Virus record (IMG/VR): IMGVR_UViG_3300033153_007969
Location: 1 to 27,103 of that record
Reading direction: 5' to 3' (one strand)
DNA length: 27,103 bases
Source: a virus
Position numbers and translations under genes: made by a program. Under the pieces are notes generated by a model, which was not told the origin of the DNA, ran no database searches, and saw only the letters and a program-made list of their open reading frames with translations. Shown one piece after another: positions 8,093 through 16,076 of this stretch; within the stretch, counting starts at the first letter, position 1; every line of letters begins with the position of its first letter.

Positions 8093-8808
8093 TGAACAGA
8101 CCGCTTTCTAAAAGAGCACAAGATGGCATGTCTGGGACAAACACTGTCCAGAACATACAAAGCCTTAAGGGCGAGCTTGGCAAATTAGGACCCATGATAC
8201 AAAATTTACCAGCCCAATTGGAAGCTGTTAATAAATTGGTATCTGATATTGAGGTACAAGTACAATCTTTAGAACAAATGCGAGCCAATGTTGTAAAACA
8301 ACAGGCTGAAATGAAGACACAAACGCAAGAGGCCGGGCAAGCAGCCCAGGCAGATGATGGCGCTAATCAAGACGCAAGAGATTTTTGGAAAGCTGTACAA
8401 AATGTAGCCGGAAAAGGAATGGCGACGCTCGAAAAGTTTTTTGGCAAAGAATGGAAAGATGAGGGAACCGAAAATTCAGTTGCTGGTGTGCGTGGGTCAG
8501 AAGATTATGACATATCAAAGAGGGCCAAAGACGAGAACAAGCTGAAGGGCGGAAAGGGAGACAAAGTTCCAGAAGCCAAGGTAAATAAAAAGCAATTAGA
8601 CATGGGGCAAAAGGTAGAAATGGAACATACAGATGATCCAGAGATTGCCAGAGAAATAGCAAGAGACCATTTGGCAGAAGAATTAGAAGAAGGTAGGGAA
8701 AAAGAAGACCACAAATATTATACTAATTTAAAGAAAATACATGAGGACAAGTGCAGTGATGGTGTCCCTGCATTTTGGCGTAAAAATCTAGATTATGGGA
8801 GCCACTAA
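8092..8808 (+). CDS. Two-junction protein with DUF5661-like C-terminal domain
   Basis: 238 residues with two exact SKRA motifs: L5-S-K-R-A9 near the N terminus and I141-S-K-R-A145 in the middle. Between them (10-135) is a coiled coil rich in Q, L and K (LEAVNKLVSDIEVQVQSLEQ). After the second motif, residues 163-220 (QLDMGQKVEMEHTDDPEIAR, REIARDHLAEE, DHKYYTNLKKIHED) match my memory of the small phage domain DUF5661. If SKRA is a cleavage site, the gene yields a short leader, a coiled-coil piece and the DUF5661 piece. It is coupled on both sides by one-base TAATG overlaps. The biochemical function of DUF5661 is not known to me. Confidence 0.85.
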   Translation: MNRPLSKRAQDGMSGTNTVQNIQSLKGELGKLGPMIQNLPAQLEAVNKLVSDIEVQVQSLEQMRANVVKQQAEMKTQTQEAGQAAQADDGANQDARDFWKAVQNVAGKGMATLEKFFGKEWKDEGTENSVAGVRGSEDYDISKRAKDENKLKGGKGDKVPEAKVNKKQLDMGQKVEMEHTDDPEIAREIARDHLAEELEEGREKEDHKYYTNLKKIHEDKCSDGVPAFWRKNLDYGSH

Positions 8809-9491
8809 TGACAAAAAAAGAAAAAATAGTGGTAAAAGAGGCAACTATACGCGGTAAAAATGTGCGTGAGTGCCCATTTGGACTGCCTATTCCAGAAGCA
8901 TGCGAGAATTTGGGCGGATCTGTTGCAAGACTAGCCCCTATTGATGACAAAGATAGCGCTAAAGACGTTGCAAAAGCAAATAGGTTGGTATATGCTTATC
9001 AGAAGGAGTGCAGAAAGTGCCCTTATGCTGATAAAATATTGGAAGAACACGGAAAGGTAGATTGTGATTTTGGTGATACAGCGGCAGGAAAGAGGGTTCC
9101 TTCGTTAAAAGGAAGCCCATTGTACCCACAAACGTTTCATGGCATTGGTCTAGATGGACTCTATGGATATCCATTAGGCTTTTATGCTGATAACAATGAA
9201 AGTCGTAATTTATTTTTTGGCTTATTTAGTATGTTAGGATACACCACGATTGATGATCTTATTAAACTCGGTGATACTTACGATAAAGTTGGAGAGGAAG
9301 ATAAGGCCGATATTCTCGACGGCTTATTAGCCAAACTTAAGCGGATTAAGGAAGAGTTTAGAGATACTTTTGATAAAACTGAGAAGTATTTAGCTGAACA
9401 CAGGCAGAAGTTCGAAGACAAAAGGGCCGATACGGGTCTACTGTGGGAACTCTCTGATGCGTGGTTTGGTCCAAGACAAGTGAACAGATAA
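8808..9491 (+). CDS. Cys-rich protein with helical hairpin motif
   Basis: 227 residues, not recognised. The N-terminal 90 residues hold five Cys in two clusters (C22, C32; C68-R-K-C71, C86), suggesting zinc or another metal. A Gly/Pro/Tyr-rich stretch follows (100-128, GIGLDGLYGYPLGFYADN). Residues 149-178 are a variant of the recurrent hairpin (LIKLGDTYDKVGEEDKADIL). The rest is a charged helix and a Trp-containing end. The start ATG 8808 overlaps the previous TAA by one base. A structural or assembly role is inferred from neighbours only. Confidence 0.8.
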   Translation: MTKKEKIVVKEATIRGKNVRECPFGLPIPEACENLGGSVARLAPIDDKDSAKDVAKANRLVYAYQKECRKCPYADKILEEHGKVDCDFGDTAAGKRVPSLKGSPLYPQTFHGIGLDGLYGYPLGFYADNNESRNLFFGLFSMLGYTTIDDLIKLGDTYDKVGEEDKADILDGLLAKLKRIKEEFRDTFDKTEKYLAEHRQKFEDKRADTGLLWELSDAWFGPRQVNR

Positions 9492-9507
9492 TTAGGAGGA
9501 TTTGGAA

Positions 9508-10428
9508 ATGCCCAATTTCTATGACATGAATGATGATGCTATGATGGTTGATGAGGCCGTAGACTTTCTTCTAGAGGATTTAGAAGAGATCCTTGTAGAC
9601 GAAGAAGAGGTCGACAAACCCGAAATTATTCTGGTAGAAGAACCAGAAAAAGACCATATGGAACGCATTACCGTGCCAGGCGCACCAGGATGTGAGTTTC
9701 ATGAGGAAGAAGCGGAAGAAGAAAAACCTAAAACATGGAAAGACCATGGCGATCACAGCCAGTTTGTCGGGCATGTTAAGGATAAGCTAACCAAGATACC
9801 TCGTCATACTGGAGAAACTGTTCCAGGTTGTGAGCGTGCCAAGGCTTTTTTGAAATCTATCGACACCGAAATTAGTAAAGCTATGAGATCAGACCTTGAG
9901 GGCGTTGTTGATGAGAGTGAAATTGACGCATTGCGCAAACAGGTTGATGACATGGTAGATAGACTAGACAAACAAATCAAAAAGCTAACAGGAACTAAGA
10001 GGGCTGCTCTCGATGTTCGAATGGTATCGGAAGGACACTGTGAAAAGTGTGCTTCGTCAGCTCCTATGTGGCACGATACAGCAAATGACAAGCTTGTATG
10101 CATGAGTTGTGAAGGCGAAGCGGTCCGAAAAAATGACGGATTGGATAAAACGGCGAGTACTCCTGTATTAAATGTATACGTAAGCGCATTTGAGCGTGCA
10201 GTTGTTGGTACAATGATTAATTCCAAGGTATCAGCTGGGCGACATATCGAAGAAACATATGAGAAGCTGAAGAATAAGTATAATTTCACTCCTCGTGAAG
10301 AGCTAGCTATACAGCAGCTTGTTTCTGACTATGGATATCCTGTATATAAAGATCGTGGGCTACTTAATGAGCCATCAGATCCGGCGTCAGGAGATGGCGT
10401 AGATTGGCTTACGCAATATCACGCATAA
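9508..10428 (+). CDS. Acidic protein with zinc ribbon and KRA/KTA junctions
   Basis: 306 residues from ATG 9508, preferred over TTG 9502 because AGGAGG (9494-9499) is spaced 8 bases from it. Residues 10-75 are extremely acidic. Residues 140-165 form a short helix. G162-T-K-R-A166 leads into a zinc ribbon, C178-x2-C181 ... C198-x2-C201. A second junction, D213-K-T-A-S, leads into a C-terminal domain (217-306, VLNVYVSAFERAVVGTMINS). The pattern of acidic region, KRA, metal domain, KTA and final domain repeats the modular style of the genes at 2611 and 8092. Function is unknown. Confidence 0.82.
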   Translation: MPNFYDMNDDAMMVDEAVDFLLEDLEEILVDEEEVDKPEIILVEEPEKDHMERITVPGAPGCEFHEEEAEEEKPKTWKDHGDHSQFVGHVKDKLTKIPRHTGETVPGCERAKAFLKSIDTEISKAMRSDLEGVVDESEIDALRKQVDDMVDRLDKQIKKLTGTKRAALDVRMVSEGHCEKCASSAPMWHDTANDKLVCMSCEGEAVRKNDGLDKTASTPVLNVYVSAFERAVVGTMINSKVSAGRHIEETYEKLKNKYNFTPREELAIQQLVSDYGYPVYKDRGLLNEPSDPASGDGVDWLTQYHA

Positions 10429-10440
10429 TCTGGAGCTAAC

Positions 10441-10644
10441 ATGACCAACATCACTATTCCGGAAGATTTAAAAGAAATGATTAAAGAAATAGTGGCCTAT
10501 GAAGAGTTTAACGAAGAGCTTGATCAGGAAATTGAAGAGTGGGCGCGAGAGTGGTTATACATTACGCCACCAGTGCCAGAACCATGTCCTGCAATTGAAA
10601 ACATTGATGAAGAAGAAACTTGGAAAATAGAAATTAGAGTCTAA
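10441..10644 (+). CDS. Small acidic protein
   Basis: 67 residues, rich in Glu and Asp, with one amphipathic helix (EDLKEMIKEIVAYEEFNEEL) and a Pro-rich end (PPVPEPCPAIEN). It is placed between two genes with gaps of 12 and 9 bases, and GGAG precedes the ATG. The length is short but the frame fits the tight packing and same strand as its neighbours. No family recognised. Confidence 0.7.
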   Translation: MTNITIPEDLKEMIKEIVAYEEFNEELDQEIEEWAREWLYITPPVPEPCPAIENIDEEETWKIEIRV

Positions 10645-10653
10645 GGGGCAACC

Positions 10654-11241
10654 ATGACAACAGTATCTCGAAACAATATATACGTCAGGGATGAACGCGG
10701 CGGAGATTGGTTTAATGAATTTTTAGAGTCATTTGCCAATGATAAGCCATCGAGTGTCCAAGATGTATTAGAAGCAATCAACAATAAAAGAACCGAGACT
10801 GTTGAAAGTGTTGTACAAAGTTATCGTGAACAGGTCGGCCTAGATATTTTAAGTTCAACAGAAGAAGAAAAACGAACCACAGTTAAGAAAGCAAGCACTA
10901 ATTTTAGGCCATTGTCAATACGACATGCTGAAGAAGCGCCTTCAGTTGTTCAAATGATTAAAGATGATCCTAAAGTAAATGAAGCGGTTGAAAGCCATTG
11001 TGAACATAGCGGTGGAACCAAAAATATACATACACTGATACATTTCCTACGCGACCTATTGGGCAAAGATGTGAGTTTCTCTGATGAGGAACTTAAAGAA
11101 TATTTAGAGGAACGCAAAATGCGCTATAAAGAAGAAGCGCCGGATAAGGGTTCTGAAAATGTCGGCAGAATCGGGATTGACTCTAAAGAAGATCACGACG
11201 ATGATATGGCCGATTACATGAGATATGACGGAAGCAAATAA
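10654..11241 (+). CDS. Unidentified 195-residue protein with junction motif
   Basis: Preceded by AAGGGG with suitable spacing. Residues 1-75 are helical and charged. Residues 77-92 (VKKASTNFRPLSIRHA) contain both a KKAS and an LSIR form of the recurrent linker motifs. Residues 96-155 form a separate small helical domain (SHCEHSGGTKNIHTLIHFLR then DVSFSDEELKEYLEERK). The tail is acidic and disordered (DSKEDHDDDMADYM). The order of N-terminal region, motif and small domain matches the modular proteins nearby. Function unknown. Confidence 0.8.
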   Translation: MTTVSRNNIYVRDERGGDWFNEFLESFANDKPSSVQDVLEAINNKRTETVESVVQSYREQVGLDILSSTEEEKRTTVKKASTNFRPLSIRHAEEAPSVVQMIKDDPKVNEAVESHCEHSGGTKNIHTLIHFLRDLLGKDVSFSDEELKEYLEERKMRYKEEAPDKGSENVGRIGIDSKEDHDDDMADYMRYDGSK

Positions 11242-11245
11242 TAAA

Positions 11246-11839
11246 ATGAAGAAATGTAGTAAGTGCAAGAGTGAAAAAGATCGTAGTAGTTTTGGGAAGC
11301 GATCTAATGTTAGTGATGGACTGCGTTCTGAGTGCAACGAGTGTAGAAAAAAGTATATTATATTAAATAAGAAAAAAATAGCTAAGTATAAAAAACAATA
11401 TTACGACGAAAATCAAGATAAAATAAGAAAATATTTTAAACAATATTGTGCAAGAAACCAAAGAAAAAGATCAGTCCAGCATACGAAATGGCACAGAGAA
11501 AAATATAGAACCAATATTAATTATAAATTAGCCTGTAATTTGCGCAGCAGACAAAATGCCGCGTTAAAAAACAACCAAAAGACTGGCTCGGCGATTTGTG
11601 ATTTGGGATGCTCAATTGAGGAATTTAAGAGGCATTTGGAAAAATTATTCTATTCTCATCCTAAAACTGGTGAGCTAATGACATGGGATAATTATGGGCT
11701 TTTTGGTTGGCACATAGACCATATTAAACCATTATCTGGGTTTGACCTTACGGCCAGAAATCAATTTCTTGTTGCGTGCCATTATACCAATTTGCAACCG
11801 CTTTGGGCAGAAGAAAATCTCAAAAAGGGAACAAACTAA
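11246..11839 (+). CDS. HNH endonuclease, probable homing enzyme
   Basis: The N terminus has a zinc-finger-like Cys set (CSKCKSEKDRSSFG then ECNEC), the middle is a Lys/Tyr-rich basic region for DNA contact, and the C terminus has the HNH nuclease core (WHIDHIKPLSGFD, then N and LQPLWAEENLKKGTN). It would cut double-stranded DNA. I chose ATG 11246, which gives the usual MKKCSKC start; ATG 11225 in the same frame is an alternative overlapping the previous gene. It is more AT- and Lys-rich than its neighbours and sits directly before the large terminase gene, a common place for free-standing homing endonucleases. It overlaps that gene by one base and carries its ribosome binding site. Confidence 0.9.
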   Translation: MKKCSKCKSEKDRSSFGKRSNVSDGLRSECNECRKKYIILNKKKIAKYKKQYYDENQDKIRKYFKQYCARNQRKRSVQHTKWHREKYRTNINYKLACNLRSRQNAALKNNQKTGSAICDLGCSIEEFKRHLEKLFYSHPKTGELMTWDNYGLFGWHIDHIKPLSGFDLTARNQFLVACHYTNLQPLWAEENLKKGTN

Positions 11840-13719
11840 TGGTGACACAAAGCACGTCACATTCTACTATGGAGAAATGGTTTGAGGATCTAAAGAAGGA
11901 AGTCCTTAAAATAGATCCCGTATCGTTTGCCGAAAACTATCTTACAATAGATGGTAAGCCATTGCAACTTGGTGGTGGGACAGGATGGAAATTTTTGGCG
12001 GATATTTATCGCTATGTAGCAACCGTTGGCCTTCAACCTAATGGAAAGCCAGTAGTATGCGTTAAAGGACGACAGGTTGGCGCTACAACTATGGCAACAG
12101 CGTTAGAAATCTATTTCTGCACCAGTGGCCTATTCGGCTCATCTCCAGAAAAACCCCCAATTAGAATCCTTCATTGTTTCCCAGCGCTCGCATTGGTGCA
12201 AAAGTTTGCCAAAGACAAACTTAGTACCATGATGCGCACGTCTGCGGACAATTATGTGATGGAACAGTCTTTGTCTTTAGATATTAAAACTGGCAAGCGC
12301 AGATTAGATGTTCCAGACGATACACTTACAGAGAAGCTGTTTAAACACGAAAACAAGCTTTGGGTAGATTCTAATGCTAATGATGCGCAACGACTTCATG
12401 GTATGTCTTTAGACGGAATATTTTATGATGAGGTTCAGCGCATGAACCAAGACGATATAGGCAACAGTAAAAGAACATTGACTGCTGCCAGGTATGGGCC
12501 AAAAGGCCAGGGCATCCAGTTATATTTTGGAACCCCGCTACAGCGTGGGTCTAATTTTTATAAAATGTGGGAAGCGTCCGACAAAAGAATATATCATTTG
12601 GGTTGTGCCGAATGTAATCATCTTTTTCCTTTATATGTCCCTGGTGCTTCAAACAATGACGATTGGGAAAGCATTTGGCTATATGGAAATGTCGTAGAGT
12701 GTCCGGAATGCCACCATCAACAGGATAAGATAGAGGCAGTTGAAAGGGGCAAGTGGATTGCTTCACAACCAATAATGCCAAACGGGGAAGAGCCCCTGTA
12801 TGTCGGGTTTCATTTTAATCAATTGCTTATTCCATATTTCGTTAAGGAAACAATATTAAAAGAAAAACCTGGGATACATCCTACAAACTCAGAGCGCATC
12901 TGGCAAAATGAAATTTTAGGTGAGTTCTATAGCGGTTCAGATCTGCCAATGTCAGAAGAAGAAATATATGAGCATTGCAGGGATGTGAATAAGAAAATTT
13001 CATTTGGCGCGGCAAATGCCCCAAAAAATGTTAATTTTAAAGTTATTACCCCGTATCACTCACCAACCTTTATGGGTATCGACTGGGGTGGAAAAAATGA
13101 TGATTTAAATTCAACTGGCGGGAAATCATACTCATCAGTTGTTGTTGTATCAGTAGATAAGGCCGGCGTGGCACGGGTTGAAAACGCATTTAAATTAAAA
13201 CGAAATGATTTTCAACACAAGAAAGATGTAATAAACGAGATGTTTAGGCGATTCAACATCAGGGTGGCTGTAGCTGATCTTGGTTATGGCCAAGATATTG
13301 TGCCAGAATTACAAAGAGAATATGGCGGAAGAATTATAGGATGCTTAAGCAGTGGAAGCTTGGTAAATCCTGTTAAATATGACCCTGAGGATTTAAGACT
13401 TATTTGTAATCCTCACGTAGTATTAGAAGAGCTTTTTAGCCAGATGAGAAAAAGCAAAGTGCTTTTCCCATGGCAGAGTTATGAACAAATTCAATGGCTA
13501 ATCGAGCATTGTTGTTCAATGGAAAAGGAAATAAGAACATTTCAAGGAAGAGTTATAACCAGATATGTTAAGGGGTCGGGGCCAAATGACGGACTTATGT
13601 CGCTTATGTATGCACATTTAGCATATAAGTTTTATTTAACCCAGGGGTTTAAAATTAAATCCCACCAGCTTAATGCTGGGAGTAAAGGCCCTATATTGGC
13701 ATATCTGCCAGGAGTATAA
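11839..13719 (+). CDS. terL: Terminase large subunit (packaging ATPase/nuclease)
   Basis: 626 residues from ATG 11839, chosen because AAGGGA lies 8 bases upstream and the ATG overlaps the previous TAA; an in-frame start at 11776 lies inside the HNH gene. The ATPase half has a Walker A-like GRQVGATT (77-84), Walker B IFYDE (about 194-198) and a YFGTP coupling motif (about 229-233). A zinc finger follows, C256-x2-C259 and C288-x2-C291, as in GpA-type terminases. The RNase H-like nuclease half has GIDWG (D415), ADLGYG (D480) and a C-terminal Asp in GPNDG (D584). The P-loop lacks the usual GK(S/T) Lys and has Ala there; K75 just upstream may replace it. It drives DNA into the prohead through the portal encoded next. 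Confidence 0.95.
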   Translation: MVTQSTSHSTMEKWFEDLKKEVLKIDPVSFAENYLTIDGKPLQLGGGTGWKFLADIYRYVATVGLQPNGKPVVCVKGRQVGATTMATALEIYFCTSGLFGSSPEKPPIRILHCFPALALVQKFAKDKLSTMMRTSADNYVMEQSLSLDIKTGKRRLDVPDDTLTEKLFKHENKLWVDSNANDAQRLHGMSLDGIFYDEVQRMNQDDIGNSKRTLTAARYGPKGQGIQLYFGTPLQRGSNFYKMWEASDKRIYHLGCAECNHLFPLYVPGASNNDDWESIWLYGNVVECPECHHQQDKIEAVERGKWIASQPIMPNGEEPLYVGFHFNQLLIPYFVKETILKEKPGIHPTNSERIWQNEILGEFYSGSDLPMSEEEIYEHCRDVNKKISFGAANAPKNVNFKVITPYHSPTFMGIDWGGKNDDLNSTGGKSYSSVVVVSVDKAGVARVENAFKLKRNDFQHKKDVINEMFRRFNIRVAVADLGYGQDIVPELQREYGGRIIGCLSSGSLVNPVKYDPEDLRLICNPHVVLEELFSQMRKSKVLFPWQSYEQIQWLIEHCCSMEKEIRTFQGRVITRYVKGSGPNDGLMSLMYAHLAYKFYLTQGFKIKSHQLNAGSKGPILAYLPGV

Positions 13720-13731
13720 AGAGGTAAAACA

Positions 13732-15714
13732 ATGGGTATCAAAAGAGGAACATGGAAACCAGAAACATTTAGCAAGGTGGCAACAGTAAAAACTGGCCGG
13801 TTTGGAGCAAGACCAGCGCCAGTGACTACATCAGGGGCATCTAACTCCTCAGACCACATGCTTAAACGTGGAGTGCCTACTGCGGATCAGGCTATACCTG
13901 AGGGTATATCTGACCATCGCGCAGAGGAACTTATTAGAGGAACAACTGCTCATGGCGGAGAAGCTGGTCCTACACCGGTCGTTGTGTATAGCAACTCATA
14001 CAAACGTTCACAAGAGATACGAGAATCATACGGGCTAAACAAAACGGCAGGAATTTCGATTTCAGATGGTAGCCGAATGGGTGCTACAGGCAGTACTGTG
14101 CGCCAGGCACCAGAAGTATATTCACCTCTATTCCAAATTGCCAACCTTCAGCTTCCTCGCGACCGCATAACGATGAACGCATGGAATAGAAACTTTTATG
14201 ACACACACCCATTGGTTCATAACTGTATTAATTTGCATTCTACATATCCGATAAGCAAAATCAACATTAAGTGTAAAGACCGCAAGGTTGAACAATTTTT
14301 TAATGATATGGCAGAAGAGATTGACCTGATAAACGTTTTACAAACCGTTGCTCTTGAATTTTGGAAGATGGGGGAAGTTTTCCCATATGCTGAGTTAGAT
14401 GAAAACAAGGGTACGTGGAAGAATATTATAATTCAGAACCCAGACTATATTCACGTTAAGACTTCAGTCTTAGGTGGAGATCCTGTTGTGTCTATGCGAC
14501 CAGATGCTGCATTACAACGATTGGTTCATAGTAGTAGTCCGGCCGATGTACAGCTTCGCAAACAAATAGATGAAGAGATTTTGTATCATGTCAAAAAAGG
14601 AAACAATATTCCTTTGGATAACTTTCATGTAAGCCATTTGAAAATGTTGTCTTCTCCATATGACATTCATGGAACCTCTCCAATAGTAAGTATATATAAA
14701 GACCTAATGCTATATGACAAATTACGTGAGTCTAAGTTCGCTCAGGCTGACAACTTGGTCAATCCGATTACACTTGTAAAGGTTGGCGGAACTGCCGAGG
14801 GCGAGTACCATCCCACTGGCGATGACCTAGAAAAATGGAGACAAACTTTTGAGGCTGCTCAGTATGACAAAGATTTTAAAATTATCAGTCATGCAGGAAT
14901 AGCTGTTGAACGCGTTGGCGCATCTGGCTCAATCATTGATATCGGCCCAGATATGACTTTTATTTTAGACAACGTGCTATTTGGTCTTTTGGTGCCAAAG
15001 GCTGTTGTAACACAGGAAGGCGCGTCATTTAATAGCGCAACAGTTGGTCTTGAGGTATTAAAACAACGCTATGAGTCATTTAGAAACATGATGGCTCAGT
15101 GGCTTACCAAGAAGATTTTTGCCCCAATCAGCGAAATACAAGAATTTTACGAATATAAAGATGGTGATAAAAAGCTTATAATTCCAGAAGTAGAGTGGAA
15201 TAGGATGATATTGTTTGATATGGATAACTATATCAATGTTTTAAATGGCCTTGTTGGACAAAATACTGTATCCAAGACTACATTATTCCGCAGTCTAGGT
15301 TTAAATGTCGAAGAAGAGCGAAGGCTAATCAAAGAAGAAATGATTCATCAGGCTATCGTGACCAAGGAAATGACCATTATGCAAGGAATGACACTTGGTG
15401 CATTGCGCGCAATTAAGCCCGATGAAGACATCATAGAGCCCACAGAAGCCCCATTACCAGGAACTCCTGGTGCAGAAGAAGCTGGCGTTCCAGGGGCAGC
15501 ACCACCCGGCGCAGGCGGCATGGGCGGAATGCCTGGCCTCGGCGCACCACCGGCAGGCGGCGGCATGCCACCAATGCCTGGTGGGGGCGGAATGGGCGGA
15601 GCACCCCCAATGGGCGGTGATCTTGGCGGCGCCGGCGGAGCACCACCGGCAGGCCCAGGTGGCGGTGATCTAGGTGGGGCACCACCGGCAGGGGGCGGCG
15701 CGCCGCTAGTATAA
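13732..15714 (+). CDS. Portal protein with long Gly/Pro/Met-rich tail
   Basis: 660 residues directly after the terminase, AGAGGT upstream of the ATG. The core (about 130-565) reads as a large-phage portal: an N-terminal clip and wing region (RNFYDTHPLVHNCINLHSTY), FWKMGEVFPYAEL, the DNFHVSHLKMLSSPYDIHGT segment where such proteins bind nucleotide-independent partners, and a helical stem (LVPKAVVTQEGASFN, VLKQRYESFRNMMAQWL). It forms the dodecameric channel through which DNA enters and leaves the head. Residues 1-130 are an extra, poorly conserved extension containing GLNKTAG. The last 95 residues are low-complexity Gly, Pro, Ala and Met. The assignment comes from position after terL and overall pattern, not one diagnostic motif. 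Confidence 0.87.
   Translation: MGIKRGTWKPETFSKVATVKTGRFGARPAPVTTSGASNSSDHMLKRGVPTADQAIPEGISDHRAEELIRGTTAHGGEAGPTPVVVYSNSYKRSQEIRESYGLNKTAGISISDGSRMGATGSTVRQAPEVYSPLFQIANLQLPRDRITMNAWNRNFYDTHPLVHNCINLHSTYPISKINIKCKDRKVEQFFNDMAEEIDLINVLQTVALEFWKMGEVFPYAELDENKGTWKNIIIQNPDYIHVKTSVLGGDPVVSMRPDAALQRLVHSSSPADVQLRKQIDEEILYHVKKGNNIPLDNFHVSHLKMLSSPYDIHGTSPIVSIYKDLMLYDKLRESKFAQADNLVNPITLVKVGGTAEGEYHPTGDDLEKWRQTFEAAQYDKDFKIISHAGIAVERVGASGSIIDIGPDMTFILDNVLFGLLVPKAVVTQEGASFNSATVGLEVLKQRYESFRNMMAQWLTKKIFAPISEIQEFYEYKDGDKKLIIPEVEWNRMILFDMDNYINVLNGLVGQNTVSKTTLFRSLGLNVEEERRLIKEEMIHQAIVTKEMTIMQGMTLGALRAIKPDEDIIEPTEAPLPGTPGAEEAGVPGAAPPGAGGMGGMPGLGAPPAGGGMPPMPGGGGMGGAPPMGGDLGGAGGAPPAGPGGGDLGGAPPAGGGAPLV
15459..15711. 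repeat. GC-rich coding repeats in portal tail
   Basis: This part of the portal gene is strongly G+C-rich compared with the rest of the window. The 14-mer GCACCACCGGCAGG occurs exactly three times (15544, 15640, 15679) and GGCGGTGATCT twice (15613, 15661). They encode GAPPAGG and GGDLGG units. Such repeats expand and contract by slippage, so length is likely to vary between relatives. Confidence 0.8.
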
Positions 15715-15716
15715 TT

Positions 15717-16052
15717 ATGAAAGATTTATTTACAAAAATAGACTATTATGTAGATTATGGCAATCATTATAGTATACGTAGGGCGTTAACAACCTTAGGA
15801 AGAGAATTTGAAATTGCTATGTCTAGAAATAATGGCGAGCATGCAAGGGCAGCAATAAGTGCTGTGCGCCAAATGTATGATAAATTAAGTTTAACATACC
15901 GCGAGAGTGAAGATTGGGGAGAAACGATGAGTTATTCCCAGAAACTTTTGGCACAGCGAATGAGAAGATTTATTGCTTATTTAACCAATAGGTTAAAACA
16001 AAAATCTGGTATTAAAGACAGAGAACAAGAAATAGAAGAAATTTTAGTTTAA
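15717..16052 (+). CDS. Small helical protein
   Basis: 111 residues, all helical and basic in the second half (AQRMRRFIAYLTNRLKQKSG). It starts two bases after the portal stop with no clear Shine-Dalgarno, so it is probably translated by coupling to the portal. No Cys, signal peptide or membrane segment. No family recognised. The position between portal and the giant protein suggests a small assembly or portal-associated factor, which is inference. Confidence 0.75.
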   Translation: MKDLFTKIDYYVDYGNHYSIRRALTTLGREFEIAMSRNNGEHARAAISAVRQMYDKLSLTYRESEDWGETMSYSQKLLAQRMRRFIAYLTNRLKQKSGIKDREQEIEEILV

Positions 16053-16076
16053 GAAAATTAAACTTGGGCAAATGCG

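Noticed and set aside
9804-10289. Long open frame on the minus strand (161 residues)
   Set aside because: It lies wholly within the 9508 gene, is Ser/Leu-rich as expected for the complement of Glu/Lys-rich coding DNA, has no ribosome binding site, and opposes the direction of every supported gene.
11776-11838. Upstream in-frame start for the large terminase
   Set aside because: It lies inside the HNH gene and has no ribosome binding site, while ATG 11839 has AAGGGA at 8 bases and a TAATG overlap.
12225-12250. KRTL/SKR in the terminase as further processing sites
   Set aside because: GNSKRTL near residue 210 lies in the conserved ATPase core and has no hydrophobic residue before Ser, so it does not fit the linker motif.
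15348-15685. Overlapping open frames on both strands in the portal tail
   Set aside because: GC-rich repeats lack stop codons in several frames. The sequences are low complexity and have no start signals.
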